Assembly (NCBI RefSeq): GCF_013181195.1
Contig: NZ_SMZP01000003.1
Coordinates: forward strand, 124,001 to 188,000
DNA: 64,000 bases
Direction of reading: 5' to 3'
DNA from: Caulobacter sp. RHG1
GTDB taxonomy: Bacteria; Pseudomonadota; Alphaproteobacteria; Caulobacterales; Caulobacteraceae
Positions 59,067 to 64,000 of the stretch are shown in pieces. The translations under genes were made by a program, and so were the position numbers. The notes beneath the pieces are model-generated. The model searched no databases. It saw nothing but the letters and a program-made list of their open reading frames with translations, and had not been told where the DNA came from. Each line of letters begins with the position of its first letter. Position 1 is the stretch's first letter.

Positions 59067-59675
59067 ATGAAAGCCTTCACCCGCCTCGACGGCCGCGCCG
59101 CTCCGCTGGAGCTGGCCAATATCGACACCGATCAGATCATCCCCAAGCAGTTCCTCAAGACCGTGGAGCGCGAAGGGCTGGCCAAGGGCCTGTTCTACGA
59201 CTTCCGTTTCGACGCCGACGGCAATCCGATCGACGACTTCGTGCTGAACCGGCCGGAGTACAAGGGCGCGTCCGTGCTGGTCGCCGGCGACAACTTCGGC
59301 TGCGGCTCCTCGCGCGAGCACGCCCCGTGGGCGCTGATGGACTTCGGGATCATGTGCGTGATCTCGACCAGCTTCGCCGACATCTTCTTCAACAACTGCT
59401 TCAACAACGGCCTGCTGCCGGTGATCGTGAAGCCCGAAGAGCTGGCCGCCCTGATGGACGAGGCCAAGGGCGGCAACCACATGGTCAGCGTCGACCTCGC
59501 CACCCAGACCGTGGTCTCGCCGTCGGGCAAGACCTTCACCTTCGAGATCGATCCCGTTCGCAAGGAGAAGATGCTCAAGGGCCTGGACGCCATCGGCGAG
59601 ACCCTTCAGCACGGCGGCGACATCGACGTCTTTGAAAGCAAGCGCGCCATCAGCCAGCCGTGGATGGAAGCCTGA
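59067..59675 (+). CDS. leuD: 3-isopropylmalate dehydratase small subunit
   Basis: A 202-residue partner of LeuC. It has [20 protein letters not shown], the loop [17 protein letters not shown] that covers the active site, and [20 protein letters not shown]. It starts 11 bases after the unknown exported gene, with GGAGGG upstream. A palindromic repeat follows before the ABM gene. Confidence 0.96.
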   Translation: MKAFTRLDGRAAPLELANIDTDQIIPKQFLKTVEREGLAKGLFYDFRFDADGNPIDDFVLNRPEYKGASVLVAGDNFGCGSSREHAPWALMDFGIMCVISTSFADIFFNNCFNNGLLPVIVKPEELAALMDEAKGGNHMVSVDLATQTVVSPSGKTFTFEIDPVRKEKMLKGLDAIGETLQHGGDIDVFESKRAISQPWMEA

Positions 59676-59682
59676 GCGCAGT

Positions 59683-59798
59683 GCGTCCTTCGAGGCTCGG
59701 CCCAAAGAACAAGAATGGGCCTCGCACTCCAGGATGAGGAATGTTGTAGAACGCTCCTCATCCTGAGGCGCCCGCGGAGCGGGCCTCGAAGGACGCAC
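59683..59798. repeat. palindromic repeat D between leuD and the ABM gene
   Basis: Outer arms TGCGTCCTTCGAGGC (59683-59697) and GCCTCGAAGGACGCA (59784-59798) are exact. Inner arms CAGGATGAGGA (59731-59741) and TCCTCATCCTG (59756-59766) are exact too. It fills most of the 147-base gap within the leu cluster. Confidence 0.88.
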
Positions 59799-59822
59799 CG
59801 CGCCGCCACCGAGAGGCCCCAG

Positions 59823-60125
59823 ATGACCCTGATCCTCGCCGGCACGATCCGCATCGCGCCCGAACGCCTTGCCGACCTGCGCCCGCACCTGCGCGCCCAG
59901 GTCGAGGGGACCCGCGCCGAGCCGGGCTGTCTGGATTACGCCCTGACCGAGGATCCGCTCGATCCCGGCCTGATCCGGGTCTACGAGCACTTCGAGAGCG
60001 AGGCGGCGCTGGAGCGCCACCGCGCCACGCCGCACATGGCCGCCTGGCGCGCCGCCTGCGCCGAGCTGGGCGTTCATGGCCGCGACCTGCAGTCCTTCGA
60101 CATTTCTGATTATCGCAAGATCTAG
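59823..60125 (+). CDS. ABM-domain (antibiotic biosynthesis monooxygenase-like) protein
   Basis: A 100-residue protein of the ABM/YgiN type. The pattern RIAPERLADLRPHLRAQVEG, then EPGCLDYALTEDPLDPGLIR and VYEHFESEAALERHRATPHM, is characteristic. Such proteins form dimers and oxidise small aromatics or quinols, though many have no known substrate. It starts after repeat D and ends 12 bases before leuB, so it shares the leu mRNA or has a separate promoter near the repeat. Confidence 0.85.
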   Translation: MTLILAGTIRIAPERLADLRPHLRAQVEGTRAEPGCLDYALTEDPLDPGLIRVYEHFESEAALERHRATPHMAAWRAACAELGVHGRDLQSFDISDYRKI

Positions 60126-60137
60126 AGAGAGCCTTCC

Positions 60138-61190
60138 ATGTCCACCCTGCTCCTCCTGCCCGGCGACGGCATCGGTCCTGAAGTCTGCGCCCAGGTGCGC
60201 CGCGTGGCCGCCGCCCTCACCCCCGACCTGACGATCGAGGAAGCGCCCTACGGCGGCTCCAGCTATGACGCTCACGGTACGCCGCTGCTGGACGAGGTCC
60301 GCGACCAGGCCATCGCTAGCGACGCGGTGCTGATGGGCGCCGTCGGCGGCCCGCAGTGGGCCAACGCCCCGCGCCACCTGCGCCCGGAAGCGGGCCTGCT
60401 GAACCTGCGCAAGGCGATGAACGTCTATGCCAACCTGCGCCCGGCCTATTGTTTCGAAGCCCTGGCCGGCGCCTCCAGCCTGAAGCCGGAACTGGTCTCG
60501 GGCCTGGACATCATGTTCGTGCGCGAACTGGTCGGCGGCGTCTATTTCGGCCAGCCGCGCGGTATCGAGGACCTGGCCGACGGCCAGAAGCGCGGCTTCG
60601 ACACCCAGACCTACACCACCAGCGAGATCGAGCGCGCTGGGCGCGTGGCCTTCGAGCTGGCCCGCGGCCGCAAGAACAAGGTCCACTCGGCCGAGAAGTC
60701 GAACGTGATGGAGTCAGGTCTTCTATGGAAGCAGGTGATCACCGACCTGCATGCGCGTGAGTATCCGGATGTCGAGCTCGAGCACATCCTGGCCGACAAC
60801 TGCGCCATGCAGCTGGTCCGCGCGCCCAAGCAGTTCGACGTCATCGTCACCGACAACCTGTTCGGCGACATCCTGTCGGATGCGGCGGCCATGCTGACCG
60901 GCTCGCTGGGCATGCTGCCCTCGGCCGCCATCGGCGATCCTGAGAAGCCGGGCCTGTACGAGCCGATCCACGGCTCGGCCCCCGACATCGCCGGCAAGGG
61001 TCTGGCCAATCCGCTGGCCGCCATCCTGTCGTTCGAAATGGCCCTGCGCTGGTCGCTGAAGCAACCCGAAGCCGCCGACGCCCTGCTGGCCGCCGTGAAG
61101 AAGGCTCTGGACGACGGCGCCCGCACCCGCGACCTGGGCGGAAACCTTGGCACCGCCGAAATGGGCGACGCCGTTATCTCAAACCTCTAA
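60138..61190 (+). CDS. leuB: 3-isopropylmalate dehydrogenase
   Basis: A 350-residue NAD-dependent enzyme that oxidises and decarboxylates 3-isopropylmalate in leucine synthesis. Family features: [38 protein letters not shown], the metal-binding [19 protein letters not shown] and [26 protein letters not shown] precedes the ATG. It is the last leu gene here; leuA is not in the window. Confidence 0.97.
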   Translation: MSTLLLLPGDGIGPEVCAQVRRVAAALTPDLTIEEAPYGGSSYDAHGTPLLDEVRDQAIASDAVLMGAVGGPQWANAPRHLRPEAGLLNLRKAMNVYANLRPAYCFEALAGASSLKPELVSGLDIMFVRELVGGVYFGQPRGIEDLADGQKRGFDTQTYTTSEIERAGRVAFELARGRKNKVHSAEKSNVMESGLLWKQVITDLHAREYPDVELEHILADNCAMQLVRAPKQFDVIVTDNLFGDILSDAAAMLTGSLGMLPSAAIGDPEKPGLYEPIHGSAPDIAGKGLANPLAAILSFEMALRWSLKQPEAADALLAAVKKALDDGARTRDLGGNLGTAEMGDAVISNL

Positions 61191-61205
61191 ACCCGTATCG
61201 AGTAC

Positions 61206-61228
61206 AACGTTGTTAACATAACGTTGTT
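61206..61228. promoter_or_regulatory. tandem AACGTTGTT repeats upstream of the chemoreceptor
   Basis: AACGTTGTT occurs at 61206-61214 and 61220-61228 in an AT-rich block. ACGTT and AACGT also form an inverted pair across the centre. It is a plausible protein-binding site in the promoter region. Confidence 0.45.
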
Positions 61229-61260
61229 CGATTGCAACTTCACAATGAGTTCTTAAAAGT

Positions 61261-61314
61261 TATCCCCGAATTCCTCAGTTCATCTCACATGGCTGTGCAG
61301 GATTCGGGGATATG
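61261..61314 (+). promoter_or_regulatory. hairpin covering the ribosome site and start of the chemoreceptor
   Basis: TATCCCCGAATTCCT (61261-61275) pairs with AGGATTCGGGGATA (61299-61312) with one bulged T, closing a 23-base loop. The downstream arm holds the AGGA ribosome site and the A of the ATG, so translation would be masked while the stem is closed. Confidence 0.65.
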
Positions 61315-63117
61315 CGTTTTCAGGACCTCAAAATACCAGTGAAGCTGGGGATCGCCTTTTGTGCGCTCATCCTGGCCTCGGCGATCTCGTCGGGCCTCGT
61401 GTTCACCAGCCTGCAGAAGATCGACAAGGCTTCGGCCAGCGCCCAGCACACCCTGACCCTGTCCGCCCAGGGCGAGCAGATCATGACCCTGGTCCTGGAG
61501 CAGCAGAACGCCCTGCGCGGTTACGTGACCATGGGCGACCCGAAGTTCGCCACGACCTACCAGGAGTCCAAGGCCGAGTTCGACGCCGCGCTCGACGCCT
61601 TCGAGAAGAAGACCATCCTCGCCGAGCAGCGTGAACGCATCCAGACGCTGCGCGCGGCCATGGGCGAATGGCGCCAGACGATCGGCGAACCGGTCATGGC
61701 CCTGATGGCCAATCCGGAGACCGGTCGCGCCCAGGCGATCGAGCTGACCGGCCGCAAGAGCCTGTCGAAGATCCGCGCCGCCCAGAAGGACCTGATCGAG
61801 GCCGCTCGCGCTCGCGTCGCTCAGCGCCAGCAGGAGCGCGAGGACGCCCAGGCCATGGCCAACTGGTCGCTGATGATCGGCGGGGCCGTGTCCCTGGTGA
61901 TCGCCGCCCTGATGGGCGGACTGCTGTCGCGCACGATCGGCGCGCCGGTCGCCGCCATGACCAAGGCCATGGGCCGTCTGGCCGCCGGCGACAACAATGT
62001 CGACGTCCCGGCCATGGGGCGCAAGGACGAGGTCGGCGAGATGGCCGACGCCGTCGCCCACTTCAAGACCGCCGCCATCGAGAAGCTGCGCGTCGAGACC
62101 GAAGCCGCCGCCCAGCGCGCCCGCGCCGAAGCCGAACGCGATCAGCACGAACGCGAGAAGGCCGCCGAGGCCGCCGCCGACGCCTTCGCCATGGACAGCC
62201 TGGCCCAGGCTCTGGACCACCTGGCCTCGGGCGACCTGACCCACCGCATCACCGCCCCGTTGGCGCCCAAGACCGAGCGCCTGAAGCGCGACTTCAACGC
62301 CGCCGCCGACCGTCTGCGCGACGTGCTGCGCGGCATCAACGGCGCCACCGGCGGCATCCACGCCGGCTCGGAAGAGATCGCCCAGGCCTCGGACGACCTG
62401 TCGCGCCGCACCGAACAACAGGCCGCCAGCCTGGAAGAGACCGCCGCCGCCCTGGACGAGATCACCGCCACCGTGCGCAAGACCGCCTCGGGCGCCATTG
62501 AGGCTTCGCAGGTCGTCGCCCAGGCGCGCGCCGGCGCCGAGCGCTCGGGTCAGATCGTCCAGCAGGCCGTCTCGGCCATGAATGAGATCGAGTCGTCCTC
62601 GACCCAGGTCAGCCAGATCATCGGCGTCATCGACGAGATCGCCTTCCAGACCAACCTGCTGGCGCTGAACGCCGGCGTCGAGGCTGCTCGCGCCGGTGAA
62701 GCCGGTCGCGGCTTCGCCGTCGTCGCTCAGGAAGTCCGGGCCCTGGCCCAGCGCTCGGCCGAGGCCGCCAAGGAGATCAAGACCCTGATCTCGACCTCGT
62801 CGCAGCAGGTCGAGGCCGGCGTCAGCCTGGTGGCCCAGACCGGCCAGGCCCTGCGCGCCATCGTCGACCAGGTCGCCTCGATCGACAGCCTGGTCAAGGA
62901 GATCGCCGCCTCGGCCCAGGAACAGTCGACCGGCCTGCATCAGGTCAATGTCGCCGTGAACCAGATGGACCAGGTCGTCCAGCAGAACGCCGCCATGGTC
63001 GAGGAAGCCACCGCCGCCACCCACTCGCTGAAAGGCGAGGCCGGCGAGCTGGCCGGACTGGTCGGCCGCTTCCGCACCGAGGAAAGCCGCCCCGGCGTCG
63101 CCTCGCGCGCCGCGTAA
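61312..63117 (+). CDS. methyl-accepting chemotaxis protein
   Basis: A 601-residue membrane receptor. TM1 spans about 11-32 and TM2 about 185-206, giving a periplasmic sensor of roughly 150 residues. A HAMP domain follows; a second HAMP-like segment is at [20 protein letters not shown]. The signalling tip is [20 protein letters not shown] and [20 protein letters not shown], which binds CheA and CheW. The protein ends in SRAA; two final alanines are known to aid ClpXP degradation in some Caulobacter proteins, so cell-cycle removal is possible. The ligand is unknown. A hairpin covers its start codon. Confidence 0.93.
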   Translation: MRFQDLKIPVKLGIAFCALILASAISSGLVFTSLQKIDKASASAQHTLTLSAQGEQIMTLVLEQQNALRGYVTMGDPKFATTYQESKAEFDAALDAFEKKTILAEQRERIQTLRAAMGEWRQTIGEPVMALMANPETGRAQAIELTGRKSLSKIRAAQKDLIEAARARVAQRQQEREDAQAMANWSLMIGGAVSLVIAALMGGLLSRTIGAPVAAMTKAMGRLAAGDNNVDVPAMGRKDEVGEMADAVAHFKTAAIEKLRVETEAAAQRARAEAERDQHEREKAAEAAADAFAMDSLAQALDHLASGDLTHRITAPLAPKTERLKRDFNAAADRLRDVLRGINGATGGIHAGSEEIAQASDDLSRRTEQQAASLEETAAALDEITATVRKTASGAIEASQVVAQARAGAERSGQIVQQAVSAMNEIESSSTQVSQIIGVIDEIAFQTNLLALNAGVEAARAGEAGRGFAVVAQEVRALAQRSAEAAKEIKTLISTSSQQVEAGVSLVAQTGQALRAIVDQVASIDSLVKEIAASAQEQSTGLHQVNVAVNQMDQVVQQNAAMVEEATAATHSLKGEAGELAGLVGRFRTEESRPGVASRAA

Positions 63118-63179
63118 CGCCTTCCACTGACGCCCCTTCCCGATCTAGGCTCCTCCCAACGATAAAAAGGGAGGAGCCG

Positions 63180-64000
63180 ATGATCCCGGGGCTCATGCAG
63201 ACCACGCCGCTGCTGATCAGCGGCATCCTGACCTATGCCGCCCAGGCCCACGGATCGCGTGAGGTCGTCTCAAAGCGGATCGACGAGCCTCTCTGGCGCT
63301 CGGACTATGCAGGCCTGGCCCGCCACGCCGCCCAGGCCGCCCACGCCTTGCGTCGACTTGGCGTCGAGCCCGGCGACCGGGTCACCTCCCTGGCCTGGAA
63401 CACTCACCGGCATCTGGAGCTGTTCTACGCCGCGCCCGGCATCGGGGCCGTGCTGCACACGGCCAATCCGCGCCTCTCGGATGAGCAGATCGTCTACACG
63501 ATCAATCATGCCGAAAGCTCGGTGCTGTTCTTCGAGCGCAATTTCGCGGCCCTGGTCGAACGGCTGGCCCCGCAACTGACCACGGTGAAGACCTTCGTCA
63601 TGCTGTCGGACGCCGAGCGCACGCAAGGCGACGCCTTCAGTTACGAGACCCTGATCGCCGGCGAGCCGGAGACGGTCGACTGGCCGCTCCTCGACGAGAA
63701 CGCCGGGGCCTTCCTCTGCTACACTTCGGGCACGACGGGCGACCCCAAGGGCGTACTCTATTCGCACCGCGCCGTGGTGCTGCACGCCATGGCGGGCGGC
63801 CTCAACAGCGCCTTTGGCTTCACGGCCTTCGACGTGGCCATGCCCTGCTCAAGCCTCTACCACGCCACCGCCTGGGGCGTGCCGTTCAGCGCCCCGCTGT
63901 GCGGCGCCAAACTGGTGCTGCCGGCTGACAAGATGGACGGCGCCAGCCTGCACGAGCTTATCGAGACCGAGGGCGTCACCTTCACCGGCGGCGTGCCGAC
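63180..64000 (+). CDS. AMP-binding acyl-CoA ligase (N-terminal part, cut by window)
   Basis: The first 273 residues of an ANL-family enzyme. It activates a fatty acid with ATP and joins it to CoA. The AMP-binding P-loop is YTSGTTGDPKGV (from residue 181). GLMQTTPLLISGILTYAAQA and SRLSDEQIVYTINHAESS-type stretches (ANPRLSDEQIVYTINHAES) resemble medium- and long-chain acyl-CoA synthetases. AGGAG lies five bases before ATG 63180. The C-terminal domain is beyond the edge. Confidence 0.92.
   Translation, partial: MIPGLMQTTPLLISGILTYAAQAHGSREVVSKRIDEPLWRSDYAGLARHAAQAAHALRRLGVEPGDRVTSLAWNTHRHLELFYAAPGIGAVLHTANPRLSDEQIVYTINHAESSVLFFERNFAALVERLAPQLTTVKTFVMLSDAERTQGDAFSYETLIAGEPETVDWPLLDENAGAFLCYTSGTTGDPKGVLYSHRAVVLHAMAGGLNSAFGFTAFDVAMPCSSLYHATAWGVPFSAPLCGAKLVLPADKMDGASLHELIETEGVTFTGGVP

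Noticed and set aside
1-64000. CRISPR array, rRNA, tRNA, integrase or transposase
   Set aside because: I looked for regularly spaced direct repeats, conserved RNA gene motifs and recombinase motifs and saw none. The direct repeats found are pairs only.

Overview
The window looks like a stretch of chromosome from a GC-rich alphaproteobacterium of the Caulobacterales, most likely a Caulobacter. This is inferred from gene content and not from any search. The supporting signs are four TonB-dependent receptors with dedicated or nearby partners, a SapC protein, the hisS-hisZ-hisG cluster, trmD-rplS, and a leu cluster. Codons are strongly GC-biased nearly throughout. The exception is about 18.88-20.86 kb, which is visibly AT-richer and reads as an acquired patch.

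Layout. 0-6 kb: two divergent CPA2 (Kef/YbaL) antiporters around a small XRE regulator, a PCu(A)C copper chaperone and a secreted M13 metallopeptidase. 6-15 kb: small unknown genes, a TonB receptor with a Fur-like site and its own TonB, a spore-coat-U-like secreted protein, a GT4 glycosyltransferase and an amino-acid permease. A 571-bp gene-free gap follows, holding a palindromic repeat and two copies of the same operator-like inverted repeat. 15-18.8 kb: hisG, hisZ and hisS on the minus strand, preceded by a previously hidden short ORF containing six His codons and by mutually exclusive base-pairing segments. This looks like a histidine attenuator. 18.9-22 kb: an accessory patch with a DUF3644 (HEPN-like) protein, a one-helix membrane protein, three different nested palindromes and a well-folded non-coding segment.

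22-31.5 kb: a TonB receptor, pgi, a redoxin, a DUF1353 lipoprotein, a DsbD/ScsB-type reductase, a hotdog-fold protein and SapC. 31.7-39.8 kb: a ZnuD-like zinc receptor under a Zur-like box, a class A PAP2 phosphatase, the agmatine operon aguA-aguB coupled to a GNAT gene, and another TonB receptor. 40-48.5 kb: a GT39 membrane glycosyltransferase, an exported DJ-1/PfpI protein, scoAB CoA-transferase, a third Kef-type antiporter, an AraC regulator with putative direct-repeat sites, and a fatty acid desaturase. 48.5-56.6 kb: an OmpA-like lipoprotein, an IPNS-type dioxygenase, a TadG-like vWA protein, trmD-rplS, a LysR regulator and an MFS transporter. 56.7-61.2 kb: leuC, an unknown exported protein, leuD, a palindromic repeat, an ABM-domain protein and leuB. 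61.3-64 kb: a chemoreceptor whose start codon lies in a strong hairpin, and the beginning of an AMP-binding CoA ligase that runs off the end.

How it works together. Much of the window is metal and nutrient handling at the envelope (four TonB receptors, TonB, the Zur and Fur-like sites, copper chaperone, DsbD), ion homeostasis (three Kef-type antiporters) and branched-chain/histidine amino-acid synthesis. A recurrent architectural feature is extreme compaction: six of the twelve convergent gene pairs share a four-base stop overlap. No rRNA, tRNA, CRISPR array, integrase or transposase was recognised.
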